Assembly: GCA_033220425.1 (NCBI GenBank)
Contig: CM065649.1
Coordinates: 4,898,001-4,962,000, forward strand
Length of the DNA: 64,000 bases
Direction: 5' to 3'
Source of the DNA: Lepraria neglecta
Taxonomy: Eukaryota > Ascomycota > Lecanoromycetes > Lecanorales > Stereocaulaceae
The notes beneath the pieces were generated by a model that was not told the origin of the DNA, made no database searches, and was given only the letters and a program-made list of their open reading frames with translations. The stretch's first letter is position 1, and every line of letters begins with the position of its first letter. A program made the translations under genes and the position numbers. Below are positions 10,987-23,437 of the stretch, piece after piece.

Positions 10987-13900
10987 CTACCGCCCACCCA
11001 AAAAAATCAAGAAGCCGGGTATCATCCCAGCATGGCCCAATAGTGCTCGCGCATCAGTCCTGATTGTTGAACTTCGTAATAGTAACCTGACTCGACGAAC
11101 TCTCATTCCTACCAACCTGCCTCCAACAATCACCCACAGCGAATTTGGCCTCTCCTCTTTTACTGTCATTGAACTAATGGGACTTTCCGTTGCGCTCACA
11201 CTCGTGAGTTGCGACGAAGTGGCATAACTTGGCACGGCCGCGCTGTTCCCATCCTCAACCAAAATGGTGTGGCTGACCGCAAATTCGAAAGGGCTGATCT
11301 CTCGTTCGCGATCATGGCGAGCCATATTCTCCGTTGTAAGCGGTGTAAGAGGCCCCAAAGACCGCGATGATGACCTAAGGCAGGGCAGGGAGATGTGAAA
11401 TTGGTCAGGACTGGAATCGCTGGCTGCCATCAGCTTTTTATCCCGGAGAGTCCTAGCCTGCTCTGCTGAATCGCTATGATGCAATCCCCTGCGACCTCTC
11501 TTACTACCGCTTGGTTCGGAGCTTGAAACGACGACAGGGGTACTGTCTGCCCTAGATGCCGAGGAGTTGATGGATCCTGAGGCACTGCTCACGGATCCAG
11601 AAGGAGGATGATCACAGTTGCTGTCGTGGTCCGAGCTATGTGTTTTGGGAAAGTCGAGAAGCCGGCGTTTGCGGTTTCCTTCAAAGGCCCATTTGACTAG
11701 CATATCTTCGAGTATCTTACTTTTCACGGGTTTTGTAAGGTCGTCATCCATACCCGCACGTAAGCATTTCTCCCTGTCGCCTTGTATGGCTGAAGCTGTC
11801 ATTGCTACTATCGGCAGTGTGCGTATGTTGGCGACAGTAGAGTAAGGTTTATGGTGACGAATCAGGTGAGTAGCCCGGTAGCAATCAAGTACGGGCATTT
11901 GGACGTCCATGAGAATTACATCCGCTTTTGGATGGTCGGGAGCTGTAGGCCGCATTAAATAGTCCAGAGCTTCCTTGCCATTCCAGACCGCGTTCACGGA
12001 AAAGCCGAACCTCTTAATCAACTTGATGGCAGTTGTTTGATTCACGGCACTGGGCTGGTCAATTTCTCGTCTAAAGGCTTGGGCACCACCATGGCTTATT
12101 TGTCTTCCACGACCAACACGTGTATCCTCTTCCTATCCACCTTTTGTGAGCTGGCTTCTTCTTTTGCCGAAACCTCGTGTGGGAGCGGCTCAATGGCTGT
12201 AGGGGCGCTAATTGAACGGGGAACAGTCATTGATAACGGATTGGTCAAAGCTGCTACTGATTTATACTCTAAATCAACCCCGACACTCTGCCGTGCGGAC
12301 TTGGATTCTGTCACTGAGGGTTCAGGCCGTGGCTGGGTTGGAGTAGCTTTGATGTCTATCAGCGCTTTGACAGCATGTCTGAGTTACGGCTTGCGGAACG
12401 GAATCCAAAAGGTCATCTTTGTACCGCGGCCAGGCTCGGACTTGAGTCCGATTTCACCATGCATCAGGTCGACAAGCTAAAAGAAATGTTAATCGAGCCT
12501 TCAAAATAGGAATTTAGCCTTTCCTCACATTCTTGCAGATAGTCGACCCTAACCCAGTCCCTCCAAATCTTCGAGCTGTACTGGCATCGGCTTGACTGAA
12601 AGGTTGGAAATGTCTTTTCTGTACTTCCTCTTCGGTGCCAATACCTATATCCACTATAGTGAAAAAAATCTTAACTATCTCGCTGTTCTCTTCGCCGCTC
12701 CGGATAGCAAGCACAACGTACCCCTCGAGGGTGAATTTGATGCTGTTGGTGAGCAGGTTGGTGAGGATTTGCCGTACTCGACCCGGATCTCCCATGACGA
12801 CCAAATCCTTCTCGATTCCTGCTTGAATTTCGTTCCTGAAATCTATAGCCTTCCTCTCTGCGGCAAAGGACAGCATCTTGCAGACGTCCTGAGCCATGAG
12901 GGTAAGGGAGAATGGGATTTCTTCAAGGTCCAGTTTGCCAGATTCGACTTTGGAGAGGTCAAGAACGTCATTGATCACTGTTAAAAGACCATTGGCAGAT
13001 CGGTGTATGGTTTCAGCAAATTCCCTTTGTTCGCTGCTCAGATCAGTATCCAGAAGAAGTTTCGACATTCCTATCACGCCTGCTATGGGCGTTCGAATCT
13101 CGTGTGACATATTTGCTAAGAACCGGCCCTTGAGTCTGCTAGCGTCTTTAGCAACGTGTTCAGTGGACATTAGACGCAGGTCTTCCTTCTCCTGGGATTG
13201 CATAGCCTGCTCTTTTTCTTTGATGTCGGTCACGTCAATGCTATATCCGATAAGCCCTTCAATGTTGCATGCATCCGTTGGATACGTAATTACACCATCG
13301 ACTTGTTTGATATCGAGTATTGGCGCCAGTCGGGTTCGATACCAGTGTCCTTTCCCCTCTATTAGCTGGTGTTCGTTAGTCCAGTCCTTGATCTCCCCTC
13401 TCAACATCGCTTCGATCAACCCTTGAAACAGATCCTAATCCTTCTTCTTTTGATGTTTGCCCATGGCATGGGAAAAGTTTTGACCGAGGACCCGTTGCAC
13501 GAAATCAGGGGGCTCATCTCCCCACATGAGGTTGCCCTCCTGGAGGGTAAGTCTACAATCTTTATCAATGGTCCATACAGTGACTTGGGCATGCGTAATC
13601 ACGTTCAGTAAGTGCTCCCGAGTTCGTCTCGCCGATGTTCAAGCCTCGACGAGGTCATTAATGTCCGTGTTTGTGCCAAACCATTTCAAGATATTGCCAG
13701 AATTGTCCTGTAATGGTGAAGCCTTGCTCTGCATCTAGCGCTATACTCCATCATGTCTTTGGACACGATACTCAATCTCATGGTCTTCGCCTGTGGCTAG
13801 ACAAAGTTTCGAGCGAATTAAGTCTATCATCGGGATGGACTGTCTGGAACCACATATTGTCTTTCAGAGCCCCAGGAGTCAAGCCTGTATATTCATACCA

Positions 13901-15631
13901 TTGTGGGGAGAAGTAGTCTAGGATGGTATCAGCGTCTGCAATTTTGCACAGAAGCTCTTGGCTGTCATACCGGGCTGCCCATCCGGACCTGTTGTCCATA
14001 TCTACAGAGGAAACGCGATTACTGAAGTGTTGCTTTCCAGGTGAAATGTGATTTTCTTACCGTTTGAGACAGTATTTCACAGATTAACTGGAACGTCCTT
14101 TCATCTTGTTCACTTTGCGCCTTGACCAGATCCATGTACCAGGTTACGTCTTTCAATCCACAAATACCAGCCTGAAACTTCCCGATCTTCTCGTCGTAAA
14201 GACAATCGCCAGACATCTCGTACACTCTTCTTGTCTGCTTGGAGTCTATGACAGCGACCCTTGTTTTCGAAAGGATTCTGTTCGTGACAAAGGATGGCGA
14301 GAGGGTAGTTTCAATTCTCGTTCGAAATCATCAGTATAGACTTTGAAGCGAGAAAGAACTTTAGCAGCGTCTTGACTCAAGGTTTCTGTGGGTTCTTGCA
14401 TCAGTCGGCAAATAGCTTTATTAGTGACAGCCAGGCTCCCATCCCTCGACATAGCGATGATCGGTATTTCTATTGCATCAAGGATGACGTCTTTCACAAA
14501 CGTAAGCTTGTCCAAGGCAGATCTGTCATCGACAACATCGGTGTTTTTTGACACGCCGCGAGGGACCGTATAGTCATCCGAGGAGCGTCGTCTTAAGGGT
14601 AGGCCAGACTCGCACCTTGGACACGATCTACTATTGGTCGGCGACGGCGGACTTGAACTGTTACCCAACGATTGACCGTGGGAGAATGTGAAGATTTCTG
14701 CAGCATTTCCGTGGATTGGCCGCCGAGAAAGAGAGCGAGCCCGACTGTGCCCAGGGTTAAACTTTGCCCAAGACCTACTTGGGAAAGCCAACGTAAAGTA
14801 ACGCTGGTTTTTCAAGGACCAGACTGATATAATCATCTCCGTGAAGACCGGGTTGTCACCCTTGAAGGACCTTGCATGCTGTGAATAAGTTGCATTACCA
14901 AGTGTTAGAGTTCTGGGCTTGATTCGGACGTTGACCGTGGTGTCTTGTACTTGATTCCAGGGCAATGCGTATATCCAATGTCCTTATCATCGGTAGAAGC
15001 AGACAGGAAAGTGCCACTAGGATGCCGACTGGGACACGGAGTGTTTCTTGAATCTTCTTCCTCCTTCGTACCCACATATGGATTAAGATTGTCGACTAGA
15101 CCATCTAAGAATTCCTGTCCTTCCATCAGCTTCACGTTCTTTAAATCGAGTCCTATCAAGCCGCCATACCTCCCAGCTGGCCCGAACCAGCTCTCCATCC
15201 TTGACCATGTCTATACCGATCTGAGAAAGTGATTGACCTACGAGCGTGTCTACTTCTGCATTCTCGGCAGGGTTCACGTTGTTCCAGGTCCTTTCGCTTT
15301 CAGCAGAGACTGGAGCCAGTAGCGTTTCCGAGGCTTCGTTCGAAAATGCGACGGTCTTCAGGCTAGACAGAACTAGCAACGGTATGCGGAGGTATTGCAG
15401 AGCAGATAATACAATTTCGGGAGGTCCTTGTATTCTGTGCGTGTCCACGAAGGCAAAAGGGGCTTGGAAAGCTGAAGCGGCGCGTTGTGGCTCTGTATGT
15501 CCGACTGAGGCGCTCGTCCTCCCAGGGCGGATCGACTTCGATTACGGCGGGGATAAGGACGATGTGAAGCTGCGGACAGGGGACTGCCTGGGTGTATTGA
15601 ATACAGCGTCGTCACGGTAGAAGGTCGGCAT
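10987..15631 (-). pseudogene. PAS hybrid histidine kinase, inactivated by transition-type stops
   Basis: The probable start is ATG at 15631 (MPTFYRDDAV). In order: an N-terminal sensor region with PAS-like parts; a PAS domain (about 13999-13650, WYEYTGLTP, VHPDDR); a second PAS/PAC (about 13600-13230); HisKA with the phospho-acceptor box MSHEIRTP (His codon 13104-13102); HATPase_c with [13 protein letters not shown] and a GGTGLG box; and a C-terminal receiver domain with MDVQMP. This is a cytoplasmic sensor kinase of the phosphorelay feeding the HOG-type pathway. In-frame stops occur at 15544-15542, 13743-13741, 13737-13735, 13641-13639, 13437-13435 and 12386-12384. Each is explained by one C-to-T or G-to-A change from Gln, Trp or Arg. 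A frameshift lies near 13780. One intron is normal (about 12532-12480). The intron inside VVEDN/AVNQ (12099-12050) begins AT instead of GT. The pattern is that of RIP, so the gene is judged dead. The kinase group was not assigned. Confidence 0.8.
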
Positions 15632-16017
15632 TGCGAACGAAGAGGATGCGGCTGCTACATGATGTGTAGCGAAAGGATGATAGGCATCGGGTGGTATTCA
15701 ATGCTCCCAGGTGATAATGATGAAGAAAATAAAATAAAAGTCTGAGATTGGAGCGTCATCTTGCAATTTTCCGAGCAAGACTTGTGCACTTTCCCAGTTA
15801 GTTCTTACCCAGATTCTAGTTTAGATCATTACCTCCTTTCTTCACCTCCTTTTCGCTTCACTCAATCAATGCGGACTCGATTCTCGCAGACGACTCAAGC
15901 AACTCAAGTGGCACGTAGCATAGGTCTTGCCTTTTCACAATAATACGAGTGCTCGTACTGGCTCAGGATTTGTAGCCTTGTTCATTCCTAGTTGCATTTA
16001 CCAATTATTGTGATCTA
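15632..16017. other. Intergenic region
   Basis: About 390 bp between the start side of the histidine kinase relic and the 3' end of the CDC1-type gene. Pyrimidine-rich stretches on the plus strand are noted. No gene seen. Confidence 0.4.
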
Positions 16018-18207
16018 TCAGCTATTGCACAGCAGCCATACATACCATACAAACACAACAGATGCTACTTGTAAGCTGCTCGAACGAAACGTATCATATA
16101 CTCTAAGCAGCCCTCCAGTCCGCTTGTGGGTAGTACCTTCATCCAGCGCGATGTCATTCCATTGCTTGCTGACTACTGATCCGCTCCTGGATTCATACGT
16201 ACTCTCGTCGACGTGTCGGGGGCTTGCTTGCTCACGAGGAAGTCCATAGCCGTAGCCAACTGAGGGACTAATACTTGGTGGCCTTCCAGCAGACGACCTG
16301 ACTGCAAGTCCATTCTGGGGAGGGGAAGCTCGGGTGGAAGTAGTGGTCATTTCTCGCTCTTTGGGGGAAGTCGACTGTAGCTTTGTGCGGGGGAGAAGGT
16401 GGCCATGAGCCTGTTTTGCTGGCGAGCCTGAACCAAACGCAATTCTGAATGCGCGGAAGAGTAGGACCAGTAGTGTGAAGCCTAGTAACCAGCTATATCG
16501 GATAAAGATAGATAGCTGGTCTGGCAGCAAACAAAGGTGGCTCTGTATAGTTGTGTCGCCCGTGCCGGTCTTTTTTCCATCGTAATCGATGGGGTTCCAT
16601 AAGCTCAACAACACGACTCCAGGCTTACGAACACCCATTGCCCAAGATATCGATTTGACGGTGATCTCTCTAATCCCTCCATTCTTCGAGGTATAGCCAT
16701 GATGAATGAGATCGCAATAGTCATGATCATCACCCGAGAACACATGTGACACATCTCCAACCAAATCCACAATTTCATTCGATACTGCAGAGGTGAGAAC
16801 ATTCTGATACTGTTCCCCTGCCTGTACGTGGATGGAATTCGCATAGTCTTTCACTGGGGTCTCGGAGCTGCCTGCATTGGATTTCGACTGTGGAAAGCGT
16901 TCCCGAAGAGGTCCACAAGGTGTCTCAGGTTCTCGATACAGCGGCACATGCGTCAGTACGACTGATGGCATGTCTGTGCTTCTCTCAGACTCGATGGGAG
17001 TAGTGTAGGCACCAGGATTGTCGAGTTCTAGAACACTGTGGTCCTGCACATCGTTCTCGAGAAGGCCGTAACGCACCCGTAGCTCGCGATCAATCGTCCT
17101 TGCCTTTTCTATTTTGGCAGTATACAGAAATTGCTCCACAGGCTCCCATACATCTTTGCTGTGCTCCTGTCCTTCGCGAATCCCCAGGCTTCCCAGGCTG
17201 CCAGTGGCTGGGTCAATCTGGCCCTTGGCACTCAAAGAGACGGTATCCAGAGACACAAATGTGTGATTCCCGATGACATCTATTCGGTTTCCGTTTCCAA
17301 AATATGCCTGAAACCTCTTTCTCACAGGTATTCGTATACCATTACCAAGCCCTAGGTCATGATTGCCTGGAAGCTGTGCAATCAGTTTCCGTCTGCCCTG
17401 TTGGCCCTCCCAACCCTTCGCTTGACCACGAAGCCATGGATCAAAGAAAATGCGACTAAATCGACGGTATTCCTTCAGCCAGAACTTGGAATCGTACTTC
17501 TTCCACCTTTTGTCTTGGCTGAAATCCTCCACGCCGTCACCAGTGCCCGTCGACCATTCCCGTCCCCCGTCGAAAAGGTCTCCGAGGAAGAACACAGACT
17601 CTGGAGCTAATATGTTCTGGATTTGCTGAAAGCTTTTTCGCATGTAGAGGTCGGTATAGCGGACTGTAAGAGTAGAGAGTGGCCAGGGGCGTCCAGGGTA
17701 GGTATGAGGATCCACAAGCTGGGGGTCTGCAACGAGGACAACGTGGTGGGGAGTCGATGCGGTAGGCTAGTAGTATTGTCAGTCCATGAACTACCCTTAT
17801 GTTCTTGCCCTTCGAAATAGAGTGGTACATACCCAGCTTTCCCACCGGTCCCAAGCACAGTCCTCCACCTTGCGTCTGAAGATCGCCTCCTCACCCCACC
17901 ATAGCACAACCATCCAAATGATGATCAAGAGAAGCGGTATACCCAGAAGATCTCTGGGGCTCCATGCTTTTAACATTCCGACGGCTTCTCTCCATACTTG
18001 ATGCCACTGCGGAGGACCAAACGAGCTTGAGGTGTTGCTGTAGCCCGGGCTAAAGCTCTCCTGCCACACTGGTACGTAGTCTCCTATCCCAAGGGGCAAG
18101 TCGTCTGATGTGCGCCGTTTTCTGCCCGCTTTGTTGATCAAGCCATTCGTCAAGCCATTCGTCAAGCCATTGCGGAAAGGGTTAGGCGCATGTTGGTGCG
18201 ATGTCAT
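16018..18207 (-). CDS. CDC1: CDC1-type manganese-dependent phosphoesterase of the ER/Golgi, 707 aa
   Basis: Two exons, 18207-17833 and 17766-16018, with a 66-nt GTATGT...CTAG intron; the join keeps the frame (DRWESW | PTASTPHH). After a first membrane helix near residue 95 (LLGIPLLLIIIWMVVLWW) comes a calcineurin-like metallophosphatase domain with all expected metal motifs: ADPQLVDPHTY, FLGDLFDGGREW, LPGNHDLG, LTHVPLYR and FSGDDHDYC. A second helix lies near residue 540 (WLLGFTLLVLLF) and a hydrophobic tail at the end. In yeast Cdc1 removes ethanolamine phosphate from the first mannose of GPI anchors; the same role is inferred here. The N-terminus carries the small repeat GLTNGLTNGLINK. The start was set at the second in-frame Met (MTSHQHAP) because the upstream codons look noncoding. 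No damage is visible, unlike both neighbours. Confidence 0.88.
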
Positions 18208-19200
18208 CGTACTATGGTGTTGGCATAGTACATGGTGACAATGTGAGATGCAGAAGCAGTGGTGTGAATTTACCGCTTGTCGCAAAGAAGATGGGCTTCA
18301 GGAACAGGGGGGAAATTTACAAGTCTTTTTTCAATCTGGCCGCGTACTTGCGTCAGCCCTACAGAGATCGGTGGTTTCGGATGATCCAATTTCTTTGTAT
18401 CAATCATACCTCACTAGCCACAATGAGCATGCGGTTACTCTCCTGTGGGCGACTGACTTGCGTCCTGTGCGCTTTTCGGTGGATCAAAGTAGCCAAGATG
18501 AAAACATGGTGTACTCCCAATGTTCCACAGGACTTTGGTCATGCCCTTGATTTCCATCCTGTGGAGACATCAGCCATAGAACCGTGCTATGCCTATGTGA
18601 ACATCAGACTGGATGCCATGAGAACTTTGTTACTCGTGAAGCCAGTTAAAGGGACATTTGGCCATGTGTGGGATTAGTTGCATGATGACGGCCTTTGTCC
18701 CGGAGAAGAATCGGTTCTTCATCGCGCTGAGACGGCCTCCACTCAAAGGGAAATCTGTGACTTTTCGTCGACAAGGGTCTGTTCATTCACTATCGTGCTA
18801 CAAGGCATCTTTGGCCGCTATAGTAGCGAGCTGTAACCCCTGATCCGTGTTGACAAGGGCTTAATCCATTTGCTCACACAGCAAAATGTATCCTTACTTC
18901 ACTTCCCAATCCAATCCTTTGATTGACATTGATCGCGTCATCTTCATCCCCTCAATTGAACAAAGAACTGGAAGCAAATGAAGATCCCTCTCGTGTCAAT
19001 CACTCTTCGAACATCTGGTGCACTCCTTACAATCGTAACACCTGCAATTCGACATTCTCAGTGGGCTATGTCCCAGTAACTTCTCGCCTTTCAACGTCTT
19101 TGACCAAGGCTTTGAAAAGCCTTTCACCTCACCTGGACTCCTATCAACAAGCACAAGAACCAAAATATCAATACACTGATCTATCTGTCAACATTTTCAC
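18208..19200. other. Intergenic region without recognised gene
   Basis: About 1 kb upstream of the CDC1-type gene. Reading frames on the plus strand (for example 18201-18677) show no family features and are taken as chance. The 3' part may hold degraded upstream sequence of the F-box-like relic. Confidence 0.4.
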
Positions 19201-20606
19201 CCTCGCACGTTACACCCGGCCTCCCAAAGTCTGCAATATCCTCCAGCAGGGGGTCTGAAGAGGCGGCAGGTCCTGGTACCGCTCTAAATCTTGTTGACGT
19301 GACTGAGAGCCAAGCGTTGGAGAATCTGAGCAAGGTCTGTCCCGTTTTGACCAAAACAAAGATGGCAAACTGATTGATCCTAGATATCAATCAGCGACAC
19401 ATTCAGCACCGCTGATGAAGTCTTCCGAGTCCTTGATCTACCCCGCGAGCTCCGAGATCAGATCTACAGCTGCCTCCTAATCACCGAAGATGTCGAAAAG
19501 GAGACTTCTAACCCATACTACGACACTTATTCCGAGGAGAGTCGGCTAATGCCTGACGACTATCTAGGCCTAGGCACTGTTGGAACACTTCGAAGCTAGA
19601 GTGGTTTGAAGCAATCGCTTGCCTATAGCGTCTCCATTTTACGCATCAATCTATAAATCTATGAGGAAGTTCTGGCAATCTTTCGCGAGAACAAATGGAT
19701 TCTTGTCAATGCCAATAATGCAGGCTACGGAAGCGCACTGAAGGAACACGGCTTCCCAGTGGTTTCTTGCCGCGAATCAGAGTTCATCAGAAAGAACTGT
19801 ATCCTCAATGTGGAAGTCTCGTTTCTAAGCCTGATCTCATCTTCCCTGGACGATACGTTCATCATTAGCGCTGGTGCTGATCAACTCGTGAGAGCGCTTT
19901 GGACGACAATTGGCGTGCATGAAATGGGTGTTCGCCTCGGGGTCCTTGCTGATCCAGCTTTTCATCTAGAAATGGAGGACCGTATTCTAAAACCATTCTA
20001 CCAGCTTCGAGGTATCAGGATACACACAACCAAAGGATTCATTAATAAGGAGCTGGAGCAAGATTTGATATCCAAGATGATGATTCCGCACTGTGGGCAC
20101 ACAATCCTCGAGGTCTTGAAAAGCAAATTCGATCCCACCTTGGAGCATTTAAGATCTGTGCAGAAATTTTCTCGTGGACAACGACAGCAACGAAAAACAG
20201 CTCGGGTGCAGGCGGCTCGCCAGATTCAATTCGGACTGGCTTTTTTGTCCGACTGTTTCAAGATCTATGGAATTACTGTCATTGTCAGAGACCATTTCTA
20301 CGAAGTCATAACCACCTGAATATCCGATTCACGAATCACCTAGCACTAGCGATGGTCATGCTCGAACAATACGCCTACGTTTTGAGTTATGCCACTCATG
20401 CTATGAACCTTGACAATGTACGACCATACATGAAGGTCCGCAGCCTCCTTGTGTGCTCGAAAGCTTTCACCGGCTTAGGGATGGATGATCGTGCTCTGGA
20501 AAACTTGTTTGAAGCTCAAATGCTCGTGCCAGAAGACGAGGACGTCAAGAAAGGTATCAAGGATTTATGTGACAAATACGGCCTGGCTTATCCACAATCG
20601 GCCTAG
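19201..20606 (+). pseudogene. F-box-like / TPR fungal protein relic
   Basis: A frame ending GTALNLVDVTESQALENLSK is joined by a probable intron (about 19336-19383, GTCTGT...CCTAG) to a long frame from 19384. This begins with DLPRELRDQIYSCLL, a typical F-box-like opening of large Pezizomycotina families. The frame runs about 310 codons but holds stops at 19597-19599 and 19654-19656, each one C-to-T change from Gln. A frame change near 20318 (or an unseen intron) then leads into a TPR-like tail (20352-20606, ending LAYPQSA). No start Met was found upstream. It is probably a dead host gene. Its function, if it had one, may have been a ubiquitin-ligase adaptor; this is only family inference. Confidence 0.6.
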
Positions 20607-21395
20607 ATGCGTCGGTCTATCTCATGTCATCATTGACTGCCCAAGGTGCGCTTCCATACCTAAAGCAAAATTTTCAACAAGCTGACGAGTCAGATCAGCT
20701 TTTGCAATGGCATTGAATGGTGGTGTATACAGCGGAGATGGTAGGGTATGTCTAGGGCAATTTTGCTCGTTCAACGACCGTTCTTCGAAGAACTCATGCA
20801 AAACTTCGATGATTGACTTTAATTAGTCCTGACAGAGGAATGAGAAAGCATGCAAAGTCGGTTCCAATAGCCAGAGTGTAAGTGCTGGACTTCAATTACA
20901 AGACACTAGCCCTACAGATCTAGGCCAGTTGCATTTCATAGATCCATTTTGTTCTGTTGAAGGCCGTAAATTACATGTCTGCCTGCCCATAACTTTACTC
21001 TTGAAAATGACTCTGGGCCAAGCTTGAATAACGACAATCATAAACCATTACTTTGATCACGACGGGAAGATTAGGCCAGAGGAATGTAGAATGCGATCAG
21101 GCGTTAGTCCCGCGAAAACATTGCACATGTTCGAGGACAATTTCTCCTCGTTGTGTCCGCATTACACAGTGCCGCAATTTAATCTTGGGCAATCACGACC
21201 TTGGACATGGGGACCTGGTAGCAATGATCGGATTTCAAGCTAGATGTTCGATACCTAAGTGTAGAAGCAGTGACGGAACATGCTAGCTTACATTCCCTAC
21301 TCATCATTACAACGATCTCCCCGACTCTACTCCAGCAGAGACCGTATGCCCCAAGGCAAAATCGACCTCTGCTACGAACTTGGGATACTGGTCTC
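20607..21395. other. Intergenic region between two relics
   Basis: About 790 bp. Short frames (for example 21053-21286) lack recognisable features. Nothing further is supported. Confidence 0.35.
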
Positions 21396-22199
21396 CTAGG
21401 GGTAGACTATTCGTGCCCACTTCTCATCATCATCTGAAAGTTCCTAGTTCTCTGGAACATCAAACGGCGCCCCGTCATCCTCCTTGCTCAATCAGTACAT
21501 CATGATTGAAGTAGAATCGAAATCAGAGGACGAGGCCGGGTCGACCTTTAATGGAGTAAGGACATTGGCTTTGATCTTCTCGTCACCCCATCCTTGAGTG
21601 CGTCGGTAGTTTTCCTTGACCTTGTCCTCGTTGAGCAACTTCACGAATTTTTCGCGTGAATGCTCGTGGATGAATCCAAAAGCGTGGCCGAATTCATAAA
21701 GGGTGGTCCCGTTCATGATCTAGTTCACCCTGGCCAATAAGGCCTCCCGGTCAGACATGTAGAACTCGTAGGCTTTCGGGTCCTTTGGAACACCCATGTA
21801 ACCCTTGAAATCAAGATTCATTGTCGGAATATCGGCCTCCACGTCTTCACAGTCCGTACCGACGTATGACCGATGTCCTGGTGTGATCACTGGGTTGTTG
21901 ATTTTATCGCAGTCGACGGCATCGTAGAAGGTAATATGGATCTCTGCATTGTCCTCGGGCTTGACACATTCGAGATTTATGTTGGTGGTTTTGGACTACT
22001 CAACAGCGGAGGCTTTGACGATGTCATGGAGCTTGTCCTCGCCGCTTAGAAATTTAACTTTGAACGTTTTCGGGCTATTCCATTTCCAGATTTATGGGGC
22101 CTGTTCTTCCTCGGGGCCTTGGTAGATCCTGAGGGCGAAGTAATAGTGGTGCTGACCCTTCTCTCCAGTGTATGTCCTGCAATCTTCGAGGCGAACCAT
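21396..22199 (-). pseudogene. Astacin-like (M12A) zinc metalloprotease relic
   Basis: A minus-strand frame of about 267 codons starting MVRLEDCRTYTGEKG. The active-site region reads EFGHAFGFIHEHSRE, the astacin HExxHxxGxxH signature with its first zinc-binding His replaced. A Met-turn-like IMMY follows about 55 residues later, as the family expects. The frame carries several in-frame stops, all of a kind that a C-to-T change would give, so the gene is a fossil like the histidine kinase and F-box relics nearby. In fungi such proteins are usually secreted peptidases. No clear signal peptide is visible at this start, so the true N-terminus may be missing. Confidence 0.65.
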
Positions 22200-23437
22200 G
22201 GTGAGGTGGTGTTTTCGACCTGGTGGGTAAAGAAGAGGTAAAATTGTTGTTGAAAAATTCGTGCACTTACAAGGCTTTTATACCATTATCGAGGACTAGT
22301 CTCGCCCTTCCATCACACTAAGCCTGTCCACGGATACGGTAAGATCACTGATTGTCCGTCTTTCAGGTAGCCACTTTCCTGCATTTTGAGCTGGAGCAGA
22401 TTGATCTGCAGGCCTAGACCAACTGCATGCCTGTTTTCAGCCAGCCATAGTCTCACAGCATAACATCACCGTTAACATCTGCCAATAGAAAGCATTACAT
22501 GATACTACTTCAGCTCCGTGCAAAGAGGAGGCGTTTCCTTTCTGCAGCTTAGGTCATTGCCCCTGCACTGCTTTAAAGAGGTTGCCAGGGGGTGCTTCCA
22601 TCGAAAGAATCATTGTAGGATCGGCTGATTGTAGTCTGGGATAGGTGCACTATACTGCGCGCTCTATCCAAGAGCATAAGGTCTTGTCGTTCTGGTTCAG
22701 GAAAAAATCGGTGTTCTTGCTTTCACAGAGCTTAGCAGTCATAGCTATGATAGTTTAATCGGTCGTAGAATTCGTGACGCAGCTGAATTATTCCCACCAA
22801 AGTGACTGAGCATCAGGCAGTCTGAATCGGAGTCTCGCAAACAGGACAGCAATCAAGGTGATAGGTGGACCAGATTTGTGGCTTTCTTTCTGATAGCTGA
22901 TGCCGTGCCTGGGCCACAAAGCTTTAAAGAATTAGCGTTACAACTCAATCAAATCGGTTTCGCGTGTAGTAGTATTAGGTAGGTCAGCTAAACATATAGA
23001 ATGATCTGGAAGTAGCCACAGAATCGGCTTTGAGTAGCATTGCTTCCTGTTGTTGTTATGCCGGTGTCGTCAGTCGAGGTCTGAGCCCAATTCCGCAAGC
23101 AAAGCCAACTTCAGTTCCTCACTTGGCTAGAATATCATTCTTCCAATGCGAATGACCATCGTAAGCCTGTCACAGTGTAAATGTGCACCGAGGCTGAAAA
23201 ATTTATAATGATTAATTTCTATGATGTATGAGCTCATCCTTGCCTTCCCAATTGTTGTACATACACTTTCTCCAGCAATGCAGACGCCAATCCTCGACTT
23301 TTACCTGTGATATTTCTCCAATGCAAATGATCCACGCCGGAGCTCTCATGTCCTACCATGCTTTTAAATGCCGTGTGTATGTACACTTATCCTAGTAGTG
23401 CAGATGCCTATCTTCCGGTTGTGCTATGCATCTTCTT
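22200..23437. other. Intergenic region with degenerate repeats near the zinc transporter 3' end
   Basis: No gene recognised. From about 23140 to 23460 there are three degenerate copies of the sequence encoding the transporter's final GHSH residues (CAATGCG-like cores at 23144, 23319 and 23439). The last two copies lie 120 bp apart with wider flanking similarity (see finding). Confidence 0.45.

Noticed and set aside
18201-18677. A 158-codon plus-strand frame beside the CDC1-type gene
   Set aside because: It overlaps the first exon of the CDC1-type gene on the opposite strand, has no recognisable domain and no splice support.
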